From positions 4,960,001 to 5,024,000 of the forward strand of contig NZ_CP013481.2 in NCBI RefSeq assembly GCF_001465595.2: a stretch of DNA of 64,000 bases, in the 5' to 3' direction. A model generated the notes under the pieces. That model worked only from the letters and a program-made list of their open reading frames with translations, was not told the origin of the DNA and did no database searches. The position numbers and the translations under genes were made by a program. Positions 26,396 to 35,651 of this stretch are shown piece by piece (the stretch's first letter is position 1; every line of letters begins with the position of its first letter). Origin of the DNA: Pandoraea apista. GTDB lineage: Bacteria; Pseudomonadota; Gammaproteobacteria; Burkholderiales; Burkholderiaceae.

Positions 26396-27952
26396 ATGCG
26401 CCAAACCCTCAAACACATCGGCCTGATCGTGCTGGGCCTCGCGACCGGTGCGGCAGCCACCCTCGCGTTCTCGCAGGCTTCCGCACAAAGCGCTACCACG
26501 CCATTGCCGCTCGAACAGCTTCGCCTGCTGGCCGAAGTGTTCGGCCAGATCAAGCGTGAGTATGTGCAACCGGTCGACGACAAGAAACTGCTGACTGCGG
26601 CGATCAAGGGCATGGTGTCGAGCCTCGATCCGCACTCGTCGTACCTCGACAAGGAAGAATACAAAGAGCTGCAAGAGCAGACGCGCGGCCGCTTCGCCGG
26701 CCTCGGCATCGAGATCTCGCAGGAAGATGGCCTGGTGAAGGTCATCTCCCCGATCGAAGACAGCCCGGCGTTCAAGGCAGGCCTGAAGCCCGGCGACCTG
26801 ATTACCCGCATCGACGACAAACCCGTGCGCGGCATGACCCTCGATCAGGCAGTCAAGCGTATGCGTGGCGCTCCGGGCAGCAAGGTCACGCTGACGATCT
26901 TCCGCAAGGCGGACGAGCGCACCTTCCCGGTGTCTATCGTGCGCGCGGAAATCCGCGTGCAGAGCGTGAAGGGCAAGATGCTCGAGCCGGGTATCGGTTA
27001 CGTGCGCATCACGAGCTTCCAGGAACGCACCGTGCCGGATCTGGCCAAGAAGCTTCAGGAATTGGCCAAGGATCAACCGCTCAAGGGTCTGGTGCTCGAT
27101 CTGCGTAATAACGGCGGCGGCATCCTTCAGTCCGCAGTCGGCGTATCCGCAGCCTTCCTGAAGGAAGGTGCCACGGTGGTAACGACCAACGGTCAGATCG
27201 AAGACGCCAAGCAGAAGTACACGGCCACATTCGACAACTATCGCCTGTCGGCCAGCCCGGAAGATCCGCTCAAGGGCGAGGCCGCTTTCTGGAAGACCGT
27301 GCCGATGGTGGTGCTGGTGAATGCTTACTCGGCGTCGGCCTCGGAAATCGTGGCAGGTGCGCTGCAAGATTCGAAGCGCGCGCTGATCATGGGCAAGACG
27401 ACCTTCGGCAAGGGCTCGGTGCAGACCGTACGTCAACTGTCGCCGGACACCGCGCTGCGTTTGACCACGGCGTACTACTACACGCCGAGCGGCCGCTCGA
27501 TCCAGTCCATCGGTATCAAGCCGGACGTGCCGGTCGACCAGAATCCGAAGGGCGATCCGGACGACGTGCTGGTCACGCGAGAAATCGACTACCAGAACCA
27601 TCTGCACAACACGCAAACGCCTGACGAGCAGAAGGAAATCGACGCTCGCGAAGCCCGCCGTCTGGAAGAACTGCGCCGCCTCGAGGAAGAGAACGCGAAG
27701 AAGACACCGGAAGAGCGCAAGAAGGAACGTGAGGAACGCTTGCCGGATCTGGGCAGCGCCGACGACTTCATGCTCCAGCAGGCTGTCCATCAGCTCAAGG
27801 GCGAACCGGTCCAGCGCACGAAGTCGCGTCTGGAGGCGAATGCCGGTCCGCTGCCGAAGGACGCCGCCAAGGCTGCGGCCCCGGCTGCGGGGACCAAGAC
27901 CGACCCGAAGACCGACACCGTCGTACCGGCCAAGCCGGCGGACAAGAAGTAA
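26396..27952 (+). CDS. C-terminal processing peptidase (S41 family)
   Basis: Periplasmic Ctp/Prc-type serine protease, 518 residues. It has a signal peptide (MRQTLKHIGLIVLGLATGAA...SASAQS), a PDZ domain (LGIEISQEDGLVKVISPIEDSPA..GLKPGDLI), and the catalytic Ser/Lys region with SASEIVAGALQD and GKTTFGKGSVQT. LRNNGGGIL precedes the site. The last about 110 residues form a charged, coiled-coil-like stretch and a Lys/Ala/Pro-rich tail. The start at 26396 is fixed by the signal peptide. An intrinsic terminator follows. Confidence 0.93.
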   Translation: MRQTLKHIGLIVLGLATGAAATLAFSQASAQSATTPLPLEQLRLLAEVFGQIKREYVQPVDDKKLLTAAIKGMVSSLDPHSSYLDKEEYKELQEQTRGRFAGLGIEISQEDGLVKVISPIEDSPAFKAGLKPGDLITRIDDKPVRGMTLDQAVKRMRGAPGSKVTLTIFRKADERTFPVSIVRAEIRVQSVKGKMLEPGIGYVRITSFQERTVPDLAKKLQELAKDQPLKGLVLDLRNNGGGILQSAVGVSAAFLKEGATVVTTNGQIEDAKQKYTATFDNYRLSASPEDPLKGEAAFWKTVPMVVLVNAYSASASEIVAGALQDSKRALIMGKTTFGKGSVQTVRQLSPDTALRLTTAYYYTPSGRSIQSIGIKPDVPVDQNPKGDPDDVLVTREIDYQNHLHNTQTPDEQKEIDAREARRLEELRRLEEENAKKTPEERKKEREERLPDLGSADDFMLQQAVHQLKGEPVQRTKSRLEANAGPLPKDAAKAAAPAAGTKTDPKTDTVVPAKPADKK

Positions 27953-27971
27953 GCATCGGCCTTACACTACA

Positions 27972-28004
27972 AACCGTGCCCGCGAAAGCCGGCACGGTTT
28001 TTTT
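27972..28004 (+). terminator. Intrinsic terminator after the S41 peptidase gene
   Basis: Stem AACCGTGCC (27972-27980) pairs with GGCACGGTT (27991-27999) over a 10-nt loop and runs into a T tract ending at 28004. It lies 20 bp past the stop and just 18 bp before the next gene. Confidence 0.88.
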
Positions 28005-28022
28005 ATTCCTCTGCGCTAAGCG

Positions 28023-28775
28023 ATGAACGACGATCAGTTGCTCCGTTACTCCCGCCACATTCTGCTCGACGAACTCGGTATCGAGGGGCAGGAGCGTTTG
28101 CTCGCCGCCCATGCCGTGATCGTGGGGGCGGGCGGCCTCGGCTCGCCCGCAGCGCTCTATCTGGCGGCGGCGGGCGTCGGACACATCACGTTGATCGACG
28201 ACGACGACGTCGATCTCACCAATCTGCAGCGCCAGATCCTCCACGACACGCAGAGCGTGGGGCGGCCCAAGGTCATCTCGGGGCGCGATCGCATCGCACA
28301 AATCAACCCTGACGTGGTCGTCGACGTCATCAACGAACGCGTGGACGAAGCACGGCTCACGGCCCTGGCGCGCAACGCCACCGTGGTACTCGACGGCTCG
28401 GACAACTTCGCTACGCGCCATGCGGTCAACCGCGCCTGCGTGGCCGCCGGTGTCCCGCTTGTCTCCGGCGCAGCGTTACGCTTCGACGGGCAAATCAGCG
28501 TTTTCGACGTGCGTAACGACGTGTCGCCCTGCTACGAATGCATTTTCCCCGCAGACGAGCCGTTCCCCGAGCAGGCCTGCGCCACCATGGGGGTGCTCGC
28601 GCCGCTCGTGGGCATCATCGGCAGCATGCAGGCGGCAGAGGCCATCAAACTCATCACGGGCGTTGGCGTGCCGCTGGTTGGCCGACTCCAGATGCTCGAC
28701 GGACGCAAGATGAGTTGGCACACCATGCACTGCGCTCGCAATCCGGAATGCAAGGTTTGCGGGCAGCGGCACTGA
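28023..28775 (+). CDS. ThiF/MoeB/HesA family adenylyltransferase
   Basis: E1-like enzyme (250 residues) that adenylates the C-terminus of a ubiquitin-like sulfur carrier such as MoaD or ThiS. Seen are RYSRHILLDELGIEGQERL, the nucleotide-binding VIVGAGGLGSPAALYLAAAG, DDDDVDLTNLQRQI, zinc-site CysxxCys pairs (SPCYECIF; CARNPECKVCGQRH) and DGSDNFATR. The specific partner is not readable. It starts 18 bp after the protease terminator, so it may depend on read-through or a hidden promoter. Confidence 0.92.
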   Translation: MNDDQLLRYSRHILLDELGIEGQERLLAAHAVIVGAGGLGSPAALYLAAAGVGHITLIDDDDVDLTNLQRQILHDTQSVGRPKVISGRDRIAQINPDVVVDVINERVDEARLTALARNATVVLDGSDNFATRHAVNRACVAAGVPLVSGAALRFDGQISVFDVRNDVSPCYECIFPADEPFPEQACATMGVLAPLVGIIGSMQAAEAIKLITGVGVPLVGRLQMLDGRKMSWHTMHCARNPECKVCGQRH

Positions 28776-28806
28776 GCCCCGGGCACCGCGAATCGAACCG
28801 ACATAA

Positions 28807-28840
28807 AAGAAAGGCGCTCCGATATCGGAGCGCCTTTCTT
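28807..28840. terminator. Bidirectional terminator (34-bp perfect palindrome)
   Basis: Arms AAGAAAGGCGCTCCGAT and ATCGGAGCGCCTTTCTT are perfectly complementary, 17 bp each, with T-rich 3' ends in both directions. It sits between the convergent thiF-like and ptsI genes. Confidence 0.88.
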
Positions 28841-28872
28841 CATTTCAGCGACGTGCTATCGCCGTCAATCCG

Positions 28873-30609
28873 TCATGCGACGGCCAGACGCGCCAACGCC
28901 GCCTGCATCTCTTCCGGTTCGGTCGCGGCAAGCAGCTCCTGCACCGGGCGTTCGAGATCCGGCAGGTGGGCCCGCAAAATCTCCTGTTTGACTTGCAACA
29001 GTTGGCTCGGATGCATGGAAAACTCCCGTAGCCCCATGCCCAGCAGCAAACGCGTGGCCGTCGGGTCGCCGGCCATCTCGCCGCACACCGCGACCGGCAC
29101 ACCAAACGCATGTGCCTCGCGGATGGTCATGGCGATCAGGCGCAGCACGGCGGGGTGCAGCGGATCGTACAAATGGGCGACGGCGTTATCCGCACGATCG
29201 ATCGCCAGCGTGTACTGAATCAGATCGTTCGTGCCGATGGACAGGAAGTCGAGCCGTTTCAGAAACATCGAAACCGTGAGCGCAGCGGCCGGCACTTCGA
29301 TCATCGCCCCGAGTTTCACGCCCGGATCGTAGAGCAAGCCAGCCGCGTCGAGCTGCGCTTTCGCTTCGCGCACGAGTTCGAGCGTTTGATCGATTTCCTG
29401 CGCATGCGCGAGCATGGGAAACAGAATCTGCACCTTGCCAAACGCCGACGCGCGCAGAATCGCCCGCAACTGCGTGAGGAACATGCGCGGCTCCGACAGG
29501 CTCCAGCGAATGGCGCGCAGCCCCAGCGCCGGGTTCGGCGCCGTCTCATAGCTCTCGTGGCTGTCGAGCGGTTTGTCGGCGCCGACATCGATGGTCCGGA
29601 TCGTGAGCGGCAGCCCCTTCATCGCCTCAACGGCGCGCTTGTAGGCCTCGAACTGCGCCTCTTCCTCCGGCGCCTCCTTCTCGTTCATGAAAAGGAATTC
29701 CGTACGGAACAGCCCCACGCCGACAGCGCCGGCGGCCACGGCGGTCTTGGCGTCTTCCGGTAACTCGATGTTGGCGTACAAATGGATGGGCGTGCCGTCG
29801 ATGGTCTGCGCGGGCGAGTGCTTCAACCGCTGCAAACGTCGCTCTTCCAGTGCACGCTCGCTCTGGCGATAGCTGTACTCCTCGAGCACGATCGGCGCCG
29901 GGTCCACGATGACGATGCCGCTGTCGCCGTCGATGATGATGATGTCGTCCTGCTTGATGAGCAGGCTGGCTTGCGCAACGCCCACCGCCGCCGGAATTCC
30001 CAGACTGCGGGCCACAATGGCCGTATGCGACGTCTTGCCGCCCAGGTCCGTGACAAAGCCCTTGAACGTCTGCGACTTGAATTGCAGCATGTCGGCCGGC
30101 GCAATGTCGCGGGCCACGACGATCATGTCGTCGCGCGGTGTCTCGGCCACCACATGACGAATGCCGGGTGCGCCGGCAAGCGCCTTGAGCACGCGCTCGG
30201 CCACCTGTTCGATGTCCGCGCGGCGCTCGCGCAAGTATTCATCGTCGATATCTTCGAATCGGGCGACAAGTACCTCAAGCTGCGTGGTCAACGCCCATTC
30301 CGCGTTATAGCGGCGTTCACGAATCAGCTTGATGACGGCGTCCGCCAGCAACGTATCGTTGAGAATCAGCGAGTGAACGTCGAGGAACGCGCCCATCTCG
30401 CCCGGCGCGTCGTCCGGCAGTTCAGACTTGAGGGTATCGAGCTCGTGCTGGACGGTCGACTGAGCGCCATGAAAGCGCGCGATCTCGTCGTCGATCTGGG
30501 AAGGATCGAGCAAATAGTGCGGGACATCGAGCGTGGCGGGCGCGAGCAAATAAGCGCGTCCGATCGCGATGCCGCGGGAAACGGGAATGCCGTGCAGGGT
30601 GAAAGACAA
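28873..30609 (-). CDS. ptsI: PTS phosphoenolpyruvate-protein phosphotransferase (Enzyme I)
   Basis: Enzyme I, 578 residues, which transfers phosphate from PEP to HPr. The phospho-histidine motif is GGKTSHTAIVARSLGIP, the PEP-binding region includes GVGLFRTEFLFMN, and the catalytic Cys lies in VAVCGEMAGDP. The family length and domain order are normal. It is downstream of ptsH, 168 bp apart, in the manX-ptsH-ptsI order of betaproteobacteria, where this PTS is mostly regulatory and lacks a sugar permease. Confidence 0.97.
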   Translation of the reverse strand: MSFTLHGIPVSRGIAIGRAYLLAPATLDVPHYLLDPSQIDDEIARFHGAQSTVQHELDTLKSELPDDAPGEMGAFLDVHSLILNDTLLADAVIKLIRERRYNAEWALTTQLEVLVARFEDIDDEYLRERRADIEQVAERVLKALAGAPGIRHVVAETPRDDMIVVARDIAPADMLQFKSQTFKGFVTDLGGKTSHTAIVARSLGIPAAVGVAQASLLIKQDDIIIIDGDSGIVIVDPAPIVLEEYSYRQSERALEERRLQRLKHSPAQTIDGTPIHLYANIELPEDAKTAVAAGAVGVGLFRTEFLFMNEKEAPEEEAQFEAYKRAVEAMKGLPLTIRTIDVGADKPLDSHESYETAPNPALGLRAIRWSLSEPRMFLTQLRAILRASAFGKVQILFPMLAHAQEIDQTLELVREAKAQLDAAGLLYDPGVKLGAMIEVPAAALTVSMFLKRLDFLSIGTNDLIQYTLAIDRADNAVAHLYDPLHPAVLRLIAMTIREAHAFGVPVAVCGEMAGDPTATRLLLGMGLREFSMHPSQLLQVKQEILRAHLPDLERPVQELLAATEPEEMQAALARLAVA

Positions 30610-30777
30610 GGAAGTCTCCCCAGTTCAGAGGCGGATGATTCGACCGTAATCTATGTTTTTTCGCTGCGCTTGGGGAGGCGTTGGCCGGCGGGCAGCGATT
30701 CGACCGCAAGTACGGTCCGCGCTCGGCGGCGCATCTGCCATTCGTCACGACACGCCGTCACTCACCGCAACGACGCC

Positions 30778-31047
30778 TTATTCCCCTTCGCCGAACTTAT
30801 TCGCGATGAGGGCCAGGATCTCATCCATGGCTTGTTGCTCGTCGGTGCCCTCGGTCTCCACTTCGACCTTGGAGCCGATCCCGGCGGCCAGCATCATAAC
30901 GCCCATGATGCTTTTCGCGTTGATGCGCCGACCATTCCGGGTCAGCCAGACCTCACTCTGAAATTTCGCCGCCAGTTGCGTCAGCTTTGCAGATGCCCGG
31001 GCATGCAAGCCCAATTTATTTACGATCGTCGTTTCTTGTCGAAGCAT
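30778..31047 (-). CDS. ptsH: Phosphocarrier protein HPr
   Basis: 89-residue HPr. The active histidine is in NKLGLHARASAKLTQLA, and the regulatory serine is in AKSIMGVMMLAA, the site used by HPr kinase in beta- and alphaproteobacteria. No hprK is in this window. It lies 3 bp after the EIIA gene. Confidence 0.96.
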   Translation of the reverse strand: MLRQETTIVNKLGLHARASAKLTQLAAKFQSEVWLTRNGRRINAKSIMGVMMLAAGIGSKVEVETEGTDEQQAMDEILALIANKFGEGE

Positions 31048-31050
31048 GTT

Positions 31051-31464
31051 TCAGTGTGACGTAGTGTGTGTGACCGGCGCACCCGCGCCGACTTCGAGAA
31101 TACCTTTAGATCCGCCCGAAAGCACCTTCTCCGCCAGGGTATCGAGCGGCACCGAGCGATAGCACACCGCCTTGATAAGCATCGACAGGTTCACCCCGGC
31201 GAGTACGCGCACTTTCGGTCCGACGAGTTGCGCCGCGACATTCGACGGCGTGGCACCGAACAAATCGGTGAGGACCAGCACGCCGTTTTCTTCGTGCAAC
31301 TGCACTAGGCGTTCACGGGCGAGCTCAACAAGCGCCGCCGTGTCCTGGTCGGGGACGACGTCGATCGCGCCGATGCGCGACGGACAGCCGCCGTAGATGT
31401 GCGACACACACTCGCGAAGGGCGGAGGCGAGCGGTGCGTGGGCAATAATCAGAATTCCAGCCAT
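31051..31464 (-). CDS. PTS EIIA component, mannose/sorbose family
   Basis: A 137-residue EIIA-Man domain. The phospho-accepting His is in ILIIAHAPLASALRE, and VLVLTDLFGATPSNVA and AGVNLSMLIKAVCYR are typical. The start at 31464 (MAGILII) is chosen, since the upstream Met adds unrelated residues. No IIB, IIC or IID genes accompany it, so it is probably regulatory rather than for sugar uptake. Confidence 0.93.
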   Translation of the reverse strand: MAGILIIAHAPLASALRECVSHIYGGCPSRIGAIDVVPDQDTAALVELARERLVQLHEENGVLVLTDLFGATPSNVAAQLVGPKVRVLAGVNLSMLIKAVCYRSVPLDTLAEKVLSGGSKGILEVGAGAPVTHTTSH

Positions 31465-31632
31465 GATGCTAGGCACGCCAAGCGCCGCGGGTGTCCGGGA
31501 TACAAACACAACGACGAACGCGAACCTGTCGATTTTGGGATTCTCATTTTAGCAGGCGCGCAAAAACCCCGAATTTTCATCATGTTAGGGTCTGCCCCAA
31601 GCGATTCGCGGGAGCGACAGACCCGTTTCCCC

Positions 31633-32571
31633 TCAGACGGCCAGCTCCAGCGCGTCGATGAACATCTTCGGCACGTCGAAACCGGTTTGGTCCGTGATTT
31701 CCTGGAAGCAAGTCGGACTCGTGACGTTTACTTCCGTGAGGTAATCGCCAATGATGTCGAGCCCCACGAGCAGCAGACCACGTTGCCAGAGGATCGGCGC
31801 CAGCGCTTCGGCAATCTGACGATCTCGCGCCGAAAGATCGCGTGCTTCTCCCACGCCGCCGGCCGCGAGATTGCCGCGTACTTCGTTACCTTGCGGGATA
31901 CGCGCCAGCGAATGCGGTACGACCTTGCCGCCAATGACGAGCACTCGCTTGTCGCCCGCCTTGATTTCGGGAATAAAGCGCTGGGCCATCACCGACGCTG
32001 CGCCGTTTTCGCCAAGCATCTCAACCACCGAGCCGAGGTTGCGGCCGTCCGGACCAATGCGGAACACACCCGTGCCCCCCATGCCGTCGAGCGGCTTGTA
32101 AATCACGTCGCCATGTTCCGCGTGAAAGGCGCGCAGTCGCGCCGCGTCGCGCGTCACCAGCGTCGGGACCACAAACTGGGAAAACTCGGCGATGGCGAGC
32201 TTTTCGGAGTGGTCCCGAATCGCGCTCGGCTTATTGAAGACTCGGGCCCCGGCACGCTCGGCTATTTCGAGCAGCCACGTGGCGTTGATGTACTCCATGT
32301 CGAACGGCGGGTCTTTGCGCATGAGCACGGCATCGAACTCCGTGAGCGCCGCCACGCGGATCTCGGCAACCTCGTACCACGCCTGCGCATCGCCCGTCAG
32401 GCGAATTTCCTTCACGCGCGCATCGACCTTTGCGCCATACCACGCCATCTCGTGCGGCTCGCACGCGAAGATGCGGTGCCCGCGACGCGCTGCCTCGCGC
32501 ATCATCGAGAACGTAGTGTCCTTGTAGGTCTTGAACTGGTCGAGCGGGTCGGCGATAAAGAGAATCTGCAT
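31633..32571 (-). CDS. gshB: Glutathione synthetase
   Basis: ATP-grasp ligase of 312 residues that joins gamma-glutamylcysteine and glycine. Characteristic segments are MQILFIADPLDQFKTYKDTT, MRKDPPFDMEYI, DGMGGTGVFRI for ATP binding, and NVTSPTCFQEI near the C-terminus. The start at 32571 matches the family N-terminus. It is upstream of the EIIA gene, the usual gshB-manX order. Confidence 0.97.
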   Translation of the reverse strand: MQILFIADPLDQFKTYKDTTFSMMREAARRGHRIFACEPHEMAWYGAKVDARVKEIRLTGDAQAWYEVAEIRVAALTEFDAVLMRKDPPFDMEYINATWLLEIAERAGARVFNKPSAIRDHSEKLAIAEFSQFVVPTLVTRDAARLRAFHAEHGDVIYKPLDGMGGTGVFRIGPDGRNLGSVVEMLGENGAASVMAQRFIPEIKAGDKRVLVIGGKVVPHSLARIPQGNEVRGNLAAGGVGEARDLSARDRQIAEALAPILWQRGLLLVGLDIIGDYLTEVNVTSPTCFQEITDQTGFDVPKMFIDALELAV

Positions 32572-32702
32572 CGATCGGGGGAGGTCTTGGGGGTTCGGAT
32601 GCACACACCGCAGGCTGCGGCAACAGAAGTCTATTCTAGCCGAGGCGGCGTTTTGCCGCTTCGCACCGGCACGCCGTCAGGCCCGGGCAGTCGGCCAAAA
32701 CC

Positions 32703-33923
32703 TCACGCCCCGTTGGTGTTTCCCGTCGCCCCCGGGCCCCCAAGTCCGAGAAGCAATGAGGCATCGCGCACGGGGTCGAGACGGGCGCGCATGAGCGACA
32801 GATGTGTCTTGAGCGTCTGCACGCCAATGGCGCACGCCTCCCGTGTCTGCGAACGCGACTGACCGGCCAGCAAGCGCATCGCAATCTCGCGCTGAACGGG
32901 GGTAAGCGCAGTCTCCCAAAGCCGTTGCAACAACCGAACGGTGGGAGGCACGGACAAGTGCAGGGCAATGCGCACGCGCTCGGTCGCCCGGCCGCCCATC
33001 CCGCACAAATGCGTTGCGTGCAGATGCAGCGTACCACCGGGCACCTCCACTGCCCTTTGGACCTGTACCCCCGATGAAATGGCGTTCGACCCGTGACGCG
33101 TCAACGCATCGGCGAGCGCCTGACACGCCTGCACGACGACGCATGCGTCGGGCCACGCGCGCCCTGCCGTGGGCCGCCAGACGCGGTGCATGAGCGCCAG
33201 CGCGGCGGGATCTGCCCACTCCGGCTGGCGCTGGTGCCAGATGAGCGTGCCTGCCACGTCGTCGCCGATGGCGCCCGACGCCGACGGCCACAGATTGGGT
33301 ACAGGTGGCGTCATGGCTGTCAGTGCGGGAAAGGCGGGACGGCCGGGGGCCGTGGTGAATTCTGCGGCAGCCGTCTCGAACGCGGTGACTTCACGCGCAC
33401 TGAAGCGCGGACGCGACCGGCGGCGCGATACCAGCAGGCGCAACACGTCGACAGGTGCCGCCGCCGAGAAGTCGGCTCGCTCGCCCCCCTCACCCGCCGC
33501 CCCCCTCGTGCTCGTGACAGGCAGCAGGCAGACGTCGAGCAGGTCGCCGTCGGGAAGGCACCGATCCAGTTCAAGTGGGCGGCGAAACATTGTGGGCAGC
33601 GCCCCCGGACAACCTCTCGAGCGCCGCGCGTGGCCGCGCAACAGCTCACCGTGCGAGAGGGCGCATTGCAGCTCCGTCACCGGCGGCATGGTCCAACCAC
33701 TGGCCGCGAGCCGTTCGCAGGCCGACATAGGGGCTTGCGGTGCGTACCAGCAGGTGCCGTCAGTGGCGGCCTCCGGATCGTCGGGCGCGTGGCACCATAG
33801 CGCCGCCACGCCGTCTGCCGACAGCCAGACTCGCAGCGTCTCCAGCCACAGCGGCAGGTAGCCGAGCATCGGCACCGGCAATTGATGGATTTGACGAAGA
33901 CATGTGCGCACATCCCCCTGCAT
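32703..33923 (-). CDS. LuxR-family (GerE-type HTH) transcriptional regulator
   Basis: A 406-residue protein with a C-terminal GerE-type HTH at about 330-390 (ALTPVQREIAMRLLAGQSRS, then TREACAIGVQTLKTHL). The N-terminal 320 residues match no sensor family I can name and lack the AHL-pocket pattern. It lies between gshA and gshB, which are adjacent in related genomes. The start at 33923 has GGGAGG upstream. A perfect 22-bp palindrome lies 65 bp ahead. The regulated genes are unknown. Confidence 0.75.
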   Translation of the reverse strand: MQGDVRTCLRQIHQLPVPMLGYLPLWLETLRVWLSADGVAALWCHAPDDPEAATDGTCWYAPQAPMSACERLAASGWTMPPVTELQCALSHGELLRGHARRSRGCPGALPTMFRRPLELDRCLPDGDLLDVCLLPVTSTRGAAGEGGERADFSAAAPVDVLRLLVSRRRSRPRFSAREVTAFETAAAEFTTAPGRPAFPALTAMTPPVPNLWPSASGAIGDDVAGTLIWHQRQPEWADPAALALMHRVWRPTAGRAWPDACVVVQACQALADALTRHGSNAISSGVQVQRAVEVPGGTLHLHATHLCGMGGRATERVRIALHLSVPPTVRLLQRLWETALTPVQREIAMRLLAGQSRSQTREACAIGVQTLKTHLSLMRARLDPVRDASLLLGLGGPGATGNTNGA

Positions 33924-33987
33924 TCCGGTATCCCTCCCAGCGCAGACAATTCCGAGGAAATTTCCTATTCCACTCGATCACATACGG

Positions 33988-34009
33988 ACATCCCCCATTC
34001 GGGGGATGT
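33988..34009. promoter_or_regulatory. Perfect inverted repeat, possible operator
   Basis: Arms ACATCCCCC and GGGGGATGT (9 bp each) flank a 4-bp ATTC spacer, 65-86 bp upstream of the LuxR-type gene. The position suits autoregulation. There is no T tract, so a terminator is unlikely. Confidence 0.5.
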
Positions 34010-34181
34010 TGCACGCGTCAATCGGTCGCATCATCACGCCATTGCTGATGCAAACCGGGCGAAGGATCGGCACAGTACACCGATCCGAAAGTCGCAAGGA
34101 ACGCACAGGAATCAGTTTGCGGGGGGGCCCGCTCAGGGCAGCCCCGATTTCCGGCCGTTGCATGAGGCGGCCGGTAAATGT
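34010..34181 (+). ncRNA. Candidate structured small RNA ahead of an orphan terminator
   Basis: The 438-bp gap between the LuxR-type gene and gshA holds no protein gene. On the plus strand it carries GC-rich foldable segments (about 34121-34146, and stem CCGGCCG/CGGCCGG at 34151-34174) leading into a strong plus-oriented terminator. Both flanking genes are on the minus strand, so that terminator has no host gene. The 5' end is unknown and no promoter was identified. This is inference. Confidence 0.3.
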
Positions 34182-34225
34182 GACGCCCGGCTAGTCGGGG
34201 GGCCAGCCGGGCGTCTTTTTCTTTT
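34182..34225 (+). terminator. Plus-strand intrinsic terminator with no associated coding gene
   Basis: Stem GACGCCCGGCT (34182-34192) pairs with AGCCGGGCGTC (34205-34215). It is followed by TTTTTCTTTT. On the minus strand the stem is followed by ACATTTACC, so it does not fit gshA termination well. Confidence 0.75.
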
Positions 34226-34361
34226 CGTCTCTCGGAACGAGCGGCGACTGAGGCCGCCGCACAAGCGCGGCCTCATACCAAATTCAGAAACTTCTCAAAT
34301 GAACGGCGAGACCGAAAGGCCGCGAGCGGATGTCACTCGTCGCAGCGTCGGTCCCGCGTTA

Positions 34362-35651
34362 TCAGTACGTCTCCGGGTCCGGATCGGTCCGTTCGAGTTC
34401 GAGCGAGGCCGCCAGCAGCGCAAGACGCGCCACCACGCCGTACATATAGAACCGGTTGGGCGGCGCCGCCCCCGGTTTCGCGTGCACGTCCGGCAGCGCA
34501 GTGTGCTCGAAGGCGAGCGGCACGAAGTGCATGCCGGGCGCGTTGAGATTCTCGTCGGTCCCGCGGCCGGTGTGCACCCGGTAGAAGCCACCGACCACAT
34601 AGCGATCGATCATGTAGACGACCGGCTCGGCCACGGCTTCGTTGATGCGCTCGAACGTATAGACACCTTCCTGCACGATCACATCGTGCACTTCGAGGCC
34701 CTCCTTCACCACGCTCATCTTGGTGCGTTCGCGACGGTTCAGGTTTTTGATCTCGGCGGCGTCATGCACCATCATCACGCCCATGCCGTAGGTGCCGGCA
34801 TCGGCCTTGATTACGACGAACGGCTTCTCGGTAATACCGTATTCGCGGTACTTCTTGTTGATCTTCTTGAGAACCGCATCGACCGTATCGGCAAGTTTCT
34901 CTTCGCCAACGCGTTCGTCGAAATCGATGCCCTCGCACTTCGCGAAGTACGGATTGAGCATCCATTGATCGACGTCGATCATCTTGGCGAATTTCTTGAC
35001 GATGTCGTCATACGCTGCGAAGTGCTGGCTCTTGCGACGTACTGCCCATCCCGCATGCAGCGGCGGCAGGAGGTATTGCTCGTGCAACCCTTCGAGAATC
35101 GGCGGGATGCCGGCCGACAGATCGTTGTTGAGCAGAATCGAGCACGGGTCGAAATTCTTCAGCCCCAGCCGCCGCGGCGTACGCTCGAGCGGCTCGATCA
35201 CGACGTGCTGGCCGTCGGGCAGTTCGATGGTGGTGGGCTCGGTGATGTCGTCCGACAGACTGCCCAGACGCACATGCAACCCTGCGTGACGCATGATCGT
35301 GGACAACCGGGCAAGGTTCTGCAAATAGAACGTGTTGCGCGTGTGACGCTCGGGAATCAGCAGCAGGTTCTTGGCGTCCGGACAAATCTTCTCGATGGCG
35401 GCCATGGCGGCCTGCACAGCAAGCGGCAGGACTTCGGGCGCCAGATTATTGAAGCCACCGGGGAAAAGATTGGTGTCGACGGGCGCGAGCTTGAAGCCGG
35501 CATTTCGCAGGTCGACCGAACAATAGAACGGCGGCGTATGTTCCTGCCACTCAAGCCGGAACCATCGCTCGATGGCAGGCGTCGCATCGAGAATCTTCTT
35601 TTCCAGGTCGAGCAGCGGGCCTTTCAGGGCCGTGACGAGATGCGGAACCAT
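34362..35651 (-). CDS. gshA: Glutamate-cysteine ligase, proteobacterial GshA type
   Basis: First enzyme of glutathione synthesis, 429 residues, of the non-E. coli type found in betaproteobacteria and acidithiobacilli. Visible are PFYCSVDLRNAGFKLAPVDTNLFPGGFNNL at the N-terminus, VIKADAGTYGMGVMMV, and YVVGGFYRVHTGRGTDENLNAPGM for nucleotide and metal binding. The start at 35651 (MVPHLVTAL) is the family start. It is separated from gshB by the LuxR-type gene. Confidence 0.93.
   Translation of the reverse strand: MVPHLVTALKGPLLDLEKKILDATPAIERWFRLEWQEHTPPFYCSVDLRNAGFKLAPVDTNLFPGGFNNLAPEVLPLAVQAAMAAIEKICPDAKNLLLIPERHTRNTFYLQNLARLSTIMRHAGLHVRLGSLSDDITEPTTIELPDGQHVVIEPLERTPRRLGLKNFDPCSILLNNDLSAGIPPILEGLHEQYLLPPLHAGWAVRRKSQHFAAYDDIVKKFAKMIDVDQWMLNPYFAKCEGIDFDERVGEEKLADTVDAVLKKINKKYREYGITEKPFVVIKADAGTYGMGVMMVHDAAEIKNLNRRERTKMSVVKEGLEVHDVIVQEGVYTFERINEAVAEPVVYMIDRYVVGGFYRVHTGRGTDENLNAPGMHFVPLAFEHTALPDVHAKPGAAPPNRFYMYGVVARLALLAASLELERTDPDPETY

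Noticed and set aside
34182..34225. Hairpin as the gshA terminator
   Set aside because: T tract follows only on the plus strand, while gshA is read on minus.
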